NCBI GenBank assembly: GCA_001414345.1
Contig: LLCB01000490.1
Span: forward strand, 1-30,245
Source of the DNA: Hymenoscyphus infarciens
Lineage: Eukaryota > Ascomycota > Leotiomycetes > Helotiales > Helotiaceae
Reading direction: 5' to 3'
DNA: 30,245 nt
Shown here: positions 1 through 11,717 of the stretch, in pieces
How positions within the stretch are numbered: position 1 is the stretch's first letter
Layout of the letters: each line of letters opens with the position of its first letter
The notes under the pieces: model-generated
Databases searched by the model: none
What the model was told of the DNA's origin: nothing
What the model saw: the letters and a program-made list of their open reading frames with translations, nothing else
Translations under genes and position numbers: made by a program

Positions 1-405
1 TACTACTTAAAAGAGAGACTTACGTAGTAGTACGACGTAAAATAAAGAGCTTATATAGTAATACTACTTAAAAGAGAGACTTATATAGTAGTACTACTTA
101 AAAGAGAGACTTATATAGTAGTACTAACTAAAAGAGAGACTTATATAGTATTACTACTTAAAAGAGAGACTTACGTAGTAGTACTACTTAAAATAGAATT
201 TTATATAATAATACTACTTAAAATAAAAACTTATATTATAGTACTATTTAAAATAGAGACTTACGTAGTAGTACTACTTAAAAGAGCGACTTACGTAGTA
301 GTACTACGTAGAATAAAAGCTTATATAGTAATACTACTTAAAAGAGAGACTTACGTAGTAGTACTACTTAAAATATAGACTTATATTATACTACTACTTA
401 AAATA
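1..405. repeat. 30-nt tandem repeat array, about 13 copies
   Basis: Thirteen or so imperfect 30-nt units run head to tail from the left edge, so the array probably continues outside the window. The core AAGAGAGACTTA recurs in most units, and each unit boundary tends to carry the perfect palindrome GTAGTACTAC. Unit length is 30 except for one 31-nt copy near 30-60. Variation between copies is mostly CG/CA versus TA at the same positions (for example TACGTAG versus TATATAG), which fits RIP-type C-to-T decay. No coding potential is seen. Confidence 0.9.
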
Positions 406-2068
406 CTAAGATTAGTTATAATACTATATTAAAAAACCTATTATATAGAGATATATATACTAAACAAATATAAGTAAGTAAGCTAGAGTTAAGTAGTCTT
501 ACGATTTATAATATATACTTTAGTAGGACTACTCTCTTAGAGTGTCTCTGTATATATAGGGCTAAGTAGTCTATTTAGCCGCCGGCTCTGCGGCGAGTCC
601 TTTACAAGGGTTTCGGCCTTGTTATACCTTATCCGCGACTTACGACGTGGCATAAGAAGGCCTAGCAGGGGGTGTAGGACATATGCCAGAGGTGGGTTTT
701 TGGTAGGGCGGCCTGTGCGCAGGTTATTGGACAACCAAGAAGGATGCGCAGACTATCGGTAGGTCACCTACTAACAGCAATAAACCACGCTTTGAAAACC
801 CAAGTCCAGCTATGCGTAGGTAATCTACCAATAGCCACCAAACAAACCTCTGGGATTTTTGGCGATAAGAGTAAGGGCCAGCAGCTTCTCCCTACCACAC
901 AACCAGAATCGTCCTAGAAAACAGAAAGCTGTTCAGCACCTATGTGAGATGGAGAAATCTTTTGGTCTTTTTAAACTGCATCGCGAAAACCTCGTTACAC
1001 CGCCTTCATTTGCGGCAAAAAGAAATCCTTATTTGCATCTCTAAAGTCACTTCAGGTTAGCTGGGGGAGACCTCCCAGGTTGTTGTGGGTGGAGGGAGGC
1101 TGAGATGTAGAAGGAAGGAGCGATTCTTTGCCTACTAAAATCAAACAGCCACCTCAGGTACAGCACAGTGGACCACCACGACACATCGCCTTGTCTTTTT
1201 TGATGTGGGAGAACTGCTTATTTCCAATTCTTGGGATGATTTTGATTGGCCCCAGATAAAACCAATCTGACCTTAAAACCCCGGAACTTAAAGAGCAAGA
1301 TTCGTAGTAGAATTTGGAGAGTAGCCTCGCCGTGGACATTAAATACTATAAATACAATTGAACCACTTGGCTATTAGTGTCAAATTTTTCCAGCTACTTC
1401 ATACAATTTGCTTGCATTACTCTAGAAGGTAGGACTTTGCTCAGTTTACTGGATTAATCGATCCATCTGAAACAATCATTTTCCATCAAATGTCTCTACG
1501 TATTGAGACTCATAATTTGGGTTTTTTGTATGTGGACGCGGCTGTTGTTTGTAGGCTCTTGATATTTGCGTGTCTAGTGGGTACGGAACGTAGTTAGAGT
1601 CAACGTTACGTATGATTATTTTGAAATGAAACAAAACTACGTGATGAAGAGAAGATGAAGAGATGAATGAGATGAAGGTTCGTCCGATGATCGCTAAAAG
1701 TATATATTCACCGTTAAACTCTATCGGATGTTCTGAGAATCAACAAACCTAACGTATTCACTGCTAGGTACTCTTTAATGTCTATTACGAGGTAGCGCCT
1801 AATACGCCACTTGGTGAGACCCAAAAAAAAGAGACATAATAGATAAACTTTTAAGACTGCTTTACCTAAGTCCCCCAAATACTGAGACCTGCAATACCGC
1901 GAACTGAAATGCCAATTGAATTTAATAAAAAATAGGCAACAATCCTAATGAGCCTAGTTTTCAACAACAAACTCCTTGACACCATACAAAACTCCTACCC
2001 CACACAAGATTTTTACAGTATCCATCACTCCCAACCTATCAATCCCGAGACTCGAGGGATTAGAGCCC
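406..2068. other. Gene-poor stretch: AT-rich block edge, then unassigned DNA
   Basis: Positions 406-535 continue the AT-rich block. GC content rises sharply near 560-720. That patch has only a short open frame (65 codons, minus strand) with no recognisable domain, and may be an old transposon scrap. An imperfect direct repeat of about 27 nt lies at 760-786 and 817-842 (TAGGTcACCTAC versus TAGGTaATCTACC). From 850 to 2068 I see no frame with protein-like composition. The right end must hold the 3' untranslated region of the DENN-type gene that ends at 2069. Confidence 0.5.
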
Positions 2069-4104
2069 TCAACAAATGCGTATTCCACATACATCTATTT
2101 CTCGTCCTTCGATATGGGCCCGACGCCCAAAATATTCCCGAGAAACTTCCCCGATGAAGAGATGGTCTGTGGAACTCCATACACTATGAAAAATTAGCAC
2201 ATAATTACCGTACAATAGACAAGAAAACTTACTCTAACCCCATCAATGCTACATCATCACTCGAGATGAAAACCGATGGTCCATTGATATCGCCATCCTG
2301 TGAATCAGGACTATGTCGTAATGGTTGATGCTCTTCTTCTCGTTCATCATCCGAGTCCGTGGCATCCACAATATCACTTAGCGATGTGAGAATTTGGGTG
2401 GTAAGTCTGTGGAAGTAGGCTATTATGGCCATTTCTTGTGTCGCATTGCTGTCTTCTTTGAGGGATCTTCCACCCAAGGAGGTGGTAGATTGTGATCTTG
2501 GTCTTGTTTCTGGATTAGGAGAGATGGCTAAACCGGAGAGAAGAGCTGCGTCGGAATCGGTTTCTTGTTCAGAATGGACTCTTTGCTCTCCAGCACTGGC
2601 CCACCACATAAAACCAGAGTAGGCAAGAGCGGCCCAAGATTGCGGCTCGATGATATCGTCCGTGTCCGGAATGTCAAGTATGGGATCTTGGCTGACTACC
2701 ATCGTACTCGAAGAAGTCGCCCGTCCACTATCTTCTTCGACAGCACTGCCCCGCCTGGTTGCTGGACTACTTGGTGACACATGCCGTGAAAGTCCCCATC
2801 GAAGAGCTGTATATCGACGCAAATCTCGTTGCGTCGCTCTCATTTCCACCCCTTGCGGGGACTCGACCTTTGGCCATATTTTCTCAGAGGCGTTCTCGGA
2901 ATGCGGGGCAGGCATTGTAATTAAAACATCATATAGAGAACTCTTCATGGCCAAAATGCTGTCTGTTGTACATGCTATCCATCCGCATCCTGGCTCGTCC
3001 CTATGTTCGGATACGGAGGATTCGGAAGTAGCTGCCGCCGCTTTGGCAGCTCGAAGGTCCTCCTCTAATAATGGGATATCGTGTACGCCAATCGAAAAGA
3101 GAGGGCGGAGTCGTTGAGGAGGAGCGGTAGATGCCAATAAATCGCCCACAGCAAGCGGTATGTTGGAAAGCACCGAAATATCGTATACTGCCATGATCAT
3201 TAGTATCTCCCGGAACTGGGTGACATATGTGAGTACTGACCAAAATTACAAGTCTCATGAACGGGCGCATGCGCCGTGATCAGTATTCTCTTGCGCAAGA
3301 GAGCTGCGCGATGTATGGGAAATATCAAAGGTCCAAATGTCTCTAATAAATTGGGCAAACTCCATGCGGGGTGATATGCGGACAGATGTTGGCCGGGAGG
3401 AAGGAGGGCAGCTCCATCAGACGCAGAACGATTCCTATTGTGCCCTCTTGGTTTCGAAGGGGATGTTCGTATCGATTGGAATTTCACACTCGTTGGAGTG
3501 TCCATTAAAGAGTCCGTTTCGACTGTCGGCGATTCTCCTTCTGCCTTGTTCTCTTCCCAAAACTCCTCTAGTATCGCCGTCTTGGAACTGTCCTTGACAA
3601 GCTCACTAAACACAACTTTGAATCAGCACAATCCCCACCACAACATGGGCTATCGTACCTTGCCATTTCCTTCAATTTCTCCGCATGTTTCCAACTGCGA
3701 CCAAGTCTCCCATAGCTCAAAGGCACCATCACCCCCACCGCGATCATGCGGGCATTTCGCGACTCCTCGGCAGCGGGCGCATTGATAAAAGCGCTGAGCC
3801 CAGCAAGATTATCGTGAACAAAGTATATCAGATCCTCTTTGACCGTGTGCAAGCCCGATGGCAAGCTCTTATATTCCACCACTCCTTCGAGTTCGACTCC
3901 CGGCAGTGATCGCTTCCATCCGATGGTGTAACCGGCCTTGATGTCGAAATAGATCAGGAAGAGGGCCGAGACGGGCGGGAAGTCGGGATTCGAGTGTTTG
4001 GGGAGATCGAGGTTCAATGGCCCTTGGCCTCTTCGAACGGCGGCCATGCTCAGCTGGAATAAGAATTCATTGGGTTGACTGGAAGGAAGTGACCTTGAAG
4101 GCAT
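2069..4104 (-). CDS. DENN-type protein of the DENND11/LCHN (DUF2347-DUF4484) family
   Basis: Four exons on the minus strand: 4104-3659, 3605-3241, 3187-2233 and 2183-2069, giving 626 residues. The introns are 53, 53 and 49 nt, with donors GTACGA, GTCAGT and GTAAGT. The second has a perfect TACTAAT branch site, the third TGCTAAT. The N-terminal part has the family's opening strand (ALFLIYFDIKAGYTIGWKR) and a later helix (KEDLIYFVHD). The middle holds the DENN core (FGPLIFPIHRAALLRKRIL, then YDISVLSNIP across intron 2). A long acidic, Ser-rich region follows, of the DUF4484 kind. The last exon encodes a compact cysteine-containing end (DVCGIRIC), which is lost if translation is ended at the in-frame stop at 2229. 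DENN proteins act as regulators of Rab GTPases in membrane traffic; for this fungal branch the role is inferred from family only. The start at 4104 is the first in-frame ATG before the conserved strand; Met20 is an alternative. Confidence 0.8.
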
Positions 4105-5925
4105 CCGAGTGGGGCTCCGGGTTATGGCCTCACTAGGTCCGTGATGGAATCTTGGCAGCGGTTATTCATTTTCCAACCCCATCAACACTTCAAGATATTT
4201 CGAGGTAAGTAGTTTCTTGAGCTTTCTATAAAGGCGTGATAAATGTATGTCGTGTCAGCTAATCTATCAGCAGTAATCTTGCTTGTAGTACTTTTTGCCC
4301 ATTCTTGAAGACGGAAAAGGAAGATTTTCAGGAGACTGAAACAGGAAAAAAAAACCAAAGTTGAGAGAGAGAGCTAGTTTCCAATACAATCAAAGACCAA
4401 GTCTAAGTGGAAAGCACTTTGACTTTGCTAAAAGTGAAGATTTAACCACGCCTTTTTGAATAAGCGAGCCAAAACAGCAATTTATCATATGGTTTAAGTG
4501 TAAAGGACGTGGCAGCTAGGTCTTTTTAAGCATTATCTAGTTATGAGAATTATGAGTAAATAAAACCTTCACAGGCAAAGATAAGAAGACAACCAATATA
4601 AAGCTCGTAAAGAACTTGCTTTCCAACACACCACGTCTGATACTAAGTTGATCAGCATCGAGAAGGGCTCTATTCACCTCCTTCTCATCCAGATCATCCG
4701 CTGTCGTGTTTCTAGTAATTACACGGCTTTTTTGGGGCATAAATTGCGCCTTCCAAATCCTTTTCCTTCTCACATATGACTTCCTCGCCCCTATTTTGAC
4801 GATCATGAACACAACGTGGTGGGCGCGAATAAGCACCCTTTTAAGTTCTGTCGTGTTTGGCACGCATATAATTTATTATAGATATATGAGATTTGTGCGC
4901 GAGTACAGGGTGAAAAGGTGCTCGTATATATATAGGTTTTTTGTCTCACGTATATTTTAAGTCTGTTTGGCTTAAAAGAAGTTTGGTGTACATTTTAGTG
5001 TACATTTCACTAGTTCCGGTGATTCTAGTAGGCTGGGCAGTAGTTATAGGTGAGAGAGGGAGAATATGCGTATGCATATAAAAGTTGAAGGTATAGAGGT
5101 TAAAAGATTATATTATAGAATTTTAGTAGTGCACATCTTGATGTATATATTGTAAGGAAGAGCGAGCAGAAGTGCGTACTATAATATATGCTAGCCAAAC
5201 GTTGGTGTACATCATGATATACATGCGTTACCTCATTATTTTTGATGGTGTACATATTAAAAAAGGACTAATATGTGCGAGCCAAACAGGCCCTAAGTCG
5301 TGACGAAATTCTAATCCTTTTCTCCTCAGAAAATGTTCTAAATTGTAGAACAGTTTAAACTCTTGTTCTACATCATTGAGGTAACATAAAAACGCTCGCA
5401 GCCACATGCATCACTTTCAAGCATTGTTCTATATAAGTGACCGTTATGGAAGAGGCTTGGTCTGATCCTACTGCGCTAAAGATTTTGTCAGGCGTTCAGA
5501 ACAATTCCAAATTATCCCAAATGTTTCAGGAGAAGTGGGAACTTGCTTCATCGATTGATAGCTTTGCTTATACGAGAAAACATCGCATAATAAGATAGAA
5601 GAGTGCAAGTGAACAATGATCTTACCTCGTTACTTGTTTAGAAGGGGGGGGGGGTCGAAATCAACGATATGTGCACATTTAAACTTGGAAGAAATTCGCG
5701 CATTGCGATGACGTTATTATGAGTTCCACCGGCACTCTGACGGAGAAAAAAGGTAATCTTACTAGTACGGTACCACTACATCTAATAGTTTCGACGTCGT
5801 ACTAGAGGTTAGCCTGGCACCAGTTGACTATTTTATCTCAGCCCCCGCTCTCTTCACACACACAATCAGATCTCACAAGACTGAAGTACAGTAACCCCCA
5901 ACTCGTGCAAAATATTCAGTTCAAA
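4105..5925. other. Intergenic region with an inverted-repeat element, no convincing gene
   Basis: Contains the candidate MITE at 4963-5289 and an 11-G run at 5644-5654. A 108-codon minus-strand frame (4863-4537) ends in a hydrophobic stretch, but has no recognised family and no flanking splice logic; I leave it out as a gene. The last 100 bases are CT/CA-rich, as is usual just upstream of fungal start codons. They would serve the gene starting at 5926. Confidence 0.5.
4963..5289. mobile_element. Candidate MITE with CTGTTTGGCT terminal inverted repeats
   Basis: The 10-nt ends CTGTTTGGCT (4963-4972) and AGCCAAACAG (5280-5289) are perfect inverted copies about 327 bp apart. The interior is AT-rich, has no coding frame, and repeats the subterminal word GTGTACAT several times on both sides (near 4987, 4999, 5210 and 5249). 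Clustered subterminal words are typical of hAT-type elements. TAAGT occurs just outside both ends (4958-4962; 5293-5297), separated on the right by GCC or similar bases, so a target-site duplication is possible but not clean. Confidence 0.5.
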
Positions 5926-6703
5926 ATGCCTGGGCGCCTCGGACAAACAGTCGAAATCAGCGCGCTCTCCCAAGATGCAATGAGAAACGAGAACTGGAGG
6001 TGTTCCCAATCTGGAAGCAAAGTAACACTGGAACACACCACCTTGTTCGCAAACGGCGCAGAGACGTGCCATTTCGAGATTATCAAACTCACGGATGAGC
6101 CGACAGTTAAAACAGAACCGGCGGAAAGGTCAGCTGAGGAAATGAAAAAGATGGCAGAGGAGCAGTTGAAACGATATGTTGCTGAACGGCCACCGCATTG
6201 GTTTTTCAATTTTGTTTCGCCTTGGGGATCTTCTTTCCTATATTCGAATGCATTCATAGCTACAATTTGGGTAACTTTTCTCTCCAAACGGTGTCGATAT
6301 TCGACTAACGTTAAATTAGGAATCAATCATCTACGGCGAGCACAAATTCTGGATCGTTTGTCTCATCATTTCTCCTTGCATTGCAGTGTCGATAGGTATA
6401 GACATCATGTTCTGTTTCTTATTGCACCGCAAGTTTTCCCAGATCGCGAGAGTCTACACGGAAAATGTTGGGTTGTCGGAAATAGATCTGACCAGATCTT
6501 GTTTCAGTGAGGTCGAAAAGGATGCGGGAGTACAAGTCATAGCTGAATGGGGACAATTAAGCTTGGAAAACGAGAGGAAGTATATGAGTGACGCCATTTT
6601 TGATCAGGCGGCTCGCGAACTGCTGCTTTCTCGACATTTCAAAGTACGGGTTGTGCAACTCGTTTCGGTGTTGATAATCTGTCTTCTTCTACTTTACTTG
6701 TAG
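5926..6703 (+). CDS. Hypothetical small membrane protein with C-terminal anchor
   Basis: Two exons, 5926-6270 and 6320-6703, give 242 residues. The 49-nt intron has donor GTAACT, branch GACTAAC and acceptor TTAG, and joins the frames in phase 0. Residues 1-70 look soluble. Residues about 75-97 are charged and helical (AEEMKKMAEEQLKRY). Residues about 125-150 form a strongly hydrophobic segment (FWIVCLIISPCIAVS), and the last 19 residues are almost pure Leu/Val/Ile, ending at the stop like a tail anchor. I do not recognise the family. An in-frame ATG at 5824 would add 34 residues; I prefer 5926 because the extension is Ser/Gln-rich and the sequence before 5926 resembles a leader. Function unknown; membrane location is inferred from hydrophobicity. 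Confidence 0.6.
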
Positions 6704-8037
6704 CTCTCGCCATCAACACTTGATAATCGAGGAGAATCTTGCTTGGGATGAAGTATAAAACAACTTTTATCACGCGGAAAGGCAAAGTTTGATTCAATTT
6801 GAATACTTTTATTCCTTTCGGACGCGATATACATTTTTTATCAAAATCATGCCACCAAAACCAATTCCAGTCTCTTGTGTTCTATCTCATGCAATCATGA
6901 AGAGAACCAGGTTTCCAAGTTTCACATAAAAGTTTTCTCGATGAAGCTGCAAATTAGTCTTGCCAGCCGGTAGGTAAACAACGACAAATTAAGCGAGCTC
7001 AAATTGGGTCCACATTCACGTAACCATAGAAGTACAGCCATAAAACCCACCTCCAATTAATTTCATCTAGAAATAGAAAGACGGGTTCGGAAGGATTTGA
7101 CCCGGTCGGAAGACCGAAAATCGACGATAATCTCATTTTCATCCGCAACACTCTTAACAAGAAACAAATCCCAATGCTGCTGAATTCAAGTGCCAGAGTT
7201 GTCGCGTATTTTCAAGATTATGTTGTGTTGAGCTATACTTGTTGCGAGAGTTGCTGGTTGTCGCCATTTAAAGCACCCAGAGGCTATTGGAATCAAAGCG
7301 CCTCTCTCATCGCTTCCCCTTATGACGAAAAGGAGCCTATTTCGCGGTTTTAATGAAACAAATGTTTCGTTGCGCGACCAAAAGTTTTGAGGAAAAAGAA
7401 AACGTGAACGCTTATGGCCGGAAAAATTGAACTGATTGAACGCCAGTCAGGAAAGTTATTCCTTTCAAGAAGTGATAAATAGAAATTGAATATTCTTTCT
7501 CTAGATTTGAAACTATGTCGCGATGGGCCAGGACGGAAAATGAGAGCGTCGTGACCAACCGACCACTATTCAAGTCACACCCTACGCACGAGGCACAGAA
7601 ACGTACCCCTTCAGGTACGTATAAATAGAAGTTAAATGGAACTCAGAACTAGAGTGTCTCGAAATAGACCAGAAAAGCGACAGTAGTTGTGCCACATCTT
7701 CCACAAATACTTTAGGACAATCGGACTTCATTGTCTAGGTAAATATTAAATTGTCTCAAGTATTTAGGTTAATTACCTTACGCTACTCTAGAAAGTTAGG
7801 ACAATGAGCTAGGTAGGCATGTACGAACCTAAAGTATTTACTTGGTCGTGCCTTCCGTCCTCGCTCTCATCATAATAAGGTAGCACAAAAACTAGTTTGG
7901 GGGAAGGAGCGACCTCGTGTGCCGAGCAAGGTCAGCAAAGTCCTCAACGCGATCGCCCCTTCCTGGTCAACTACCACTTTTAATTCGGTCATGCGTCGAA
8001 AAGATAGACCTCCATGTTGACTCAGCCAAGATACGAG
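6704..8037. other. Intergenic region with one MITE copy, no gene seen
   Basis: No open frame of protein-like composition is seen on either strand, and no exon pair with matching splice phases. The only structured piece is the inverted-repeat element at 7673-7853. The last 170 bases precede the small spliced gene at 8038 and probably include its promoter. Confidence 0.5.
7673..7853. mobile_element. MITE family copy C (most diverged)
   Basis: The left end AAAAGCGACAGTA resembles the AAAAGCGGCAGTAAA end of copy A, and the right end has TTTACTTGGTCGTGCC where copies A and B have a CTGCC-type end. Inside, the run with AGTATTTAGG, GGACAATG, GGTAGGCATGTACGAACCT matches copy A in order and spacing. 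The right terminus is degraded, so its boundary is approximate. Confidence 0.6.
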
Positions 8038-8479
8038 ATGAGGCAGGTGCACGCCGGAGTCAACACTGGACCCTCACTTGTCGGGGTAAAAAAGGCTCTC
8101 GACCTCGATGATGTTCTTAACCTTTCTCTATTCAGAGATATCGCAAACAAGTAAGGACGCAGCAGACCTCCCCGCTCCGGATCATCAATAACTCTCACTC
8201 CGCAGAGAGCAAGTCACCAATGTTGCTGAAGTTGCTGCTGTGGATTGGCGGTTAGGCCTGAGAGCATTGCAAGTAAGTGACTTCTTTTTCTGGGGCTATG
8301 TCTCAAGTTGCACATCTTCCTTCCTATACGACTTCCCAGAAATCCAAATCTAGCCTTACAACGAAGTGCCACAGGAAAAACCAAGGTTGGTCCAAGTTAA
8401 AACCGAGATGAACACCAAGCCTTATTTCGAGGTTGGCACCTTCAATGCTACCCAACTCGAACAGCTCTTCAATAACTGA
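8038..8479 (+). CDS. Small spliced gene, hypothetical protein (101 residues)
   Basis: Three exons, 8038-8150, 8206-8272 and 8354-8479. Intron 1 (55 nt) runs GTAAGG to CGCAG; intron 2 (81 nt) runs GTAAGT to TCTAG. Phases match exactly, and none of these exons stands out as a long single-frame ORF. The product starts MRQVHAGVNTG, continues with helical stretches (KKALDLDDVLNLSLFRDIAN, then NVAEVAAVDWRLGLRALQ), and ends in QLEQLFNN. No signal peptide or membrane segment is seen, and I do not recognise the family. After the TGA at 8477, a +1 frame stays open to 8642 with protein-like composition (VEQQFKRSRQFADEENPY), so the gene may once have been longer. The evidence is splice logic and composition only; transcript data would decide it. 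Confidence 0.5.
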
Positions 8480-11400
8480 ATATTGTGGAACAACAATTCA
8501 AGCGCTCCAGACAATTTGCTGATGAAGAGAATCCGTACAAAACTACTGGTTGCTTGCCACTTAATCAAGTTTTGGAAGGGGTTAATTTGGAGGAGACCAC
8601 GCTAATGAAGCAAAGAGATAGTTCTTGGAATACGCAAGGCTGAATCATGTGGTACACTCGCTACAGAGAAGAGAATCAGTGGTGGAGAATCTAGGGGTAC
8701 AAGATGAGGTGTACCTACCTTATGGGAAGAGACGGTGAACGAGTGAGGGAACGAACGCGATGGAGAATGAAGGTTTAGTTTGGAGAGAAATGGGGAAACT
8801 GAAGGAAAGTTGAGCCGCGGTCTACTTTGTGTCGTTCCTTCCTTTTTGTGGTTGAGAGAGCTTCTGCGCAGGGTATGTGGTGACGGGTTTTCTATGAATA
8901 TTAGTCCAGAAAACCCCAAAGTAGCCCCACGCTGTCTGTTTCTTTCATTTGGGCATTTCTATTTTAATTGTTTTTGGGCATATGGCATAGGTGTGTTCGG
9001 CTCTCTAGAACTCGCACTTCTTGTTTTTTGAAGGGGCCACGGGATACATGTTCAAAGTTTCATCGTTTTGGCTTCTGGAAGTTCCAAGTTCCGAATTTCG
9101 CGCCTCTTGGTTTTCGACAGAGAGACATCTTGGTTTTGATTTTTGCTACCATTTTTCTTCGACTTTTTTTGGTTTCTGCTCATATTGGTTTCTTGATTTT
9201 TTTGGGTCTAGCAAGACGATGATTCTAGGTTATCCACTCTCATAAAAAGCGGCAGTAAATACAACTTTCTGTGGGGGTCAATTGAAGTCAAGTGCTCCAA
9301 CTGTGTAGGGCACTTTTAAAATTTGCTAGGTATTTAGGATAATTTACTTGAATTACCCTACAAAGTGGAACAATGATGGCTGGGTAGGCAAACACGAACC
9401 TGAATTTACTGCCACTTTTCATGTCCATTGAGCCACTCTTGTAATTTTAATTTTAGTTTTACAAGGGTCATGTTGGGTAGGGTAGGCCAGTGGCTATCTG
9501 GTACCTACAGCAAACCTTTCCTCTTCGCCATGAAAAACTTTGATATAAAGTTCATATCTCTTTACACCTTGGTCTTATTTGTTTCATTTCACAATACTTG
9601 TCGTAAGGTCGCCCCTCCCTTCTTCAAATCTGATCCCCGCATCTCAACCTCCGGGGTCATCGTCCCTCTACTCTCGAACCTGACCTGCCTCTGCTGGGAC
9701 GGGAAAAACGTCCGTTTCTCGACCTCTCAAATCAAGCTTTTTCTTCGAGACTTTGAGATACTACGCAGCACCAACGTAATTAAAATACCCAAGAATTGGT
9801 CAAATCGTTAAAAAGTCTATTCTAGCTCTCTATACATTTTTTTATAGATTTTTTTAAGTTGCGTGGAGTATACTACTTACCTTTCGGTCAAGGGTGTCCA
9901 GAGACGTTTTTTCCGTCCCGGCAGAGCCTGCACACTTGCGCTCGCGACCTCGACAGGCTCGACTAGACTCCACCCCATGCTCCTCCTTCCCCTTTCACAG
10001 CCTACACTACTCAAGAACGCGATATTGGAAAAGCGCACGCGTTGAATAACCACTCAATATGCTGAGCTGAACTACTTTGTAGCCGCTTTTTGCAATCCAC
10101 CGGAGGGGTTCTGGCGGAAAACGTGCCCATCTGCGGCAATTACCTAGCTTGCGTGGTGTTTGTTACCCTAGGTTTTTGCGACAACGACAAATATTAGGTA
10201 GGACTAACCTATCTCGAATGTGGTAACCAAAAGTCGGTAGCTGCTTCCTTGGATGTCACGAGAGCTTCGGAATCCCTCTCTACGTGTATAGCTGAATCGT
10301 CGGATTTTAGTATATGAGATACGGCTAAACCACAATAGATTCTTCGATACAGTGGTCAATTAGTGGCTACTAGAGCTTCTTATTTCTGTTAATCTTTACG
10401 AGTTTTCTTTAGGGCCTAAGAAGTCTTGCAGTAGGTAGTATTAAGCAGTACTAAAACCCAACGATTCATCTGTACTCCGTACACGTAGAGTTCCCTCTCT
10501 GCCTTTAAATACCCTATATGGGGGTTGGGGCCCAAAGACCCAAATACCGGGAAACCCCCGCCGTTCTTGATATTAAATAGAACCGGCGTGTTTCTACTCC
10601 CCCTCTAAATAAACGTTAAACCTGAACCTACTTTCTTTGATGCAACGCCCGCACGATTTTAAGGTTCCCAACTGTCAGAAATAACATTTAATTAAGGGGG
10701 GGAGAGTAGTCAAGACCGGACGGATGCTACGAGATTGCATACAGACCAGCAGAGTATCCAGTCATTTACCCTTCTCAGAACCACCAGACTGATTGAAGAT
10801 TGGCTATTTTAGACTTTTTACTATCTATCCTGTCTATACTGCAGAATTATCATTTCTGTCGCATCTTAGGGAATGTCTGTAGTTGGTCATCTATAACAGC
10901 TCGGGAGAGTTCAATTGCTATTCCCGCGGGTTTCGGCTTTGATGGATTTTCATTATTATCCTCGAAGCTCTTTTTCCCTATCATTGGTAATTTTTATCAG
11001 TACTCGTAATGGCGAGTGGCTTCCGCGTCATTGTTTGTCACCACAGGCATGCCGATTTAACGTTGTTTGTGGTCCAATGCAGATGTTGTGCTACTTGAGG
11101 GAAGTCCGGAGAGGGCAGTAGCGGGGCAGCGCGCTTTGTCCCGGCGAGGGGCGAGTCGGATTTCTTCTTTTTATCGCGCAGGAAAATTCCAATTCCATCC
11201 ACGGTCGTGGGTAGGAGACGTCAACGCGTTGAGATATCGCTCCTGAAACCAATCAGCGATTCATCCGGCCATTACCCCAGGCATAAAAGCATCATTTCAA
11301 CTCAAGCTTTCCCAAGGATGATCATGTACAAGGATAAAAAGTAAACATGGCGGCTGCAAGAATGGGCTTCGGTGCACTTCGGTTGCATCTTCGTCCACTC

Positions 11401-11717
11401 TTATCCTCCCAATTGCCAGATCAAGTCTAGGGGATGTACACCAATCTGTGCCGCTCGCCGGTAGGCTTACTGCTTTAGGAAGGTTCTCATATGCTCATGT
11501 ACCTTAAACCCAGGAACATATATCCGATTCCATGACGAAAGACGATCCCTCGGCGAGCTATCAACCTTTTATTAGTGAATTAAGTTATGAATTCCCCGCC
11601 TTCACGAGCGAAATGACAGGGGGATGTTGTATATTAGAAAGAGCTCATTCCTTCGCGTCTTCGCTACCACTCGTCAACCTTTCAATTGTCAAGAATCTCT
11701 CTTGGATTACCACAGTC
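8480..11717. other. Long gene-poor region with one MITE copy
   Basis: Apart from the frame-shifted tail of the preceding gene (to about 8642) and the element at 9245-9419, I see no supported gene. Open frames at 8780-9245, 9428-9811 and 10800-11121 are hydrophobic or Phe/Ser-rich, use non-ATG starts in part, and show no motif. 11130-11717 should contain the promoter and leader of the carboxypeptidase gene; a TATA-like word (GCATAAAAGC) lies at 11281-11290, too far from the start codon to assign with confidence. Confidence 0.45.
9245..9419. mobile_element. MITE family copy A, 175 bp
   Basis: Perfectly placed terminal inverted repeats AAAAGCGGCAGTAAA (left) and TTTACTGCCACTTTT (right), 15 nt with one mismatch. 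Non-coding interior, with the shared family words GTATTTAGGATAA, GGAACAATG and GGTAGGCAAACACGAACCTG. It lies in the same sense as copy C and in the opposite sense to copy B. CAT occurs on both outer sides, which could be a short target duplication but is too short to trust. Confidence 0.8.

Noticed and set aside
537..734. 65-codon minus-strand frame in a GC-rich patch
   Set aside because: Too short, basic and motif-free; possibly a transposon scrap but not supportable.
4537..4863. 108-codon minus-strand frame with hydrophobic C-terminus
   Set aside because: No family, no upstream gene-like context, lies in AT-rich intergenic DNA; kept only as a remark.
9428..9811. 127-codon plus-strand frame
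   Set aside because: Begins at TTG, is Phe/Ser-rich, has no recognisable motif, and begins just outside a MITE end.
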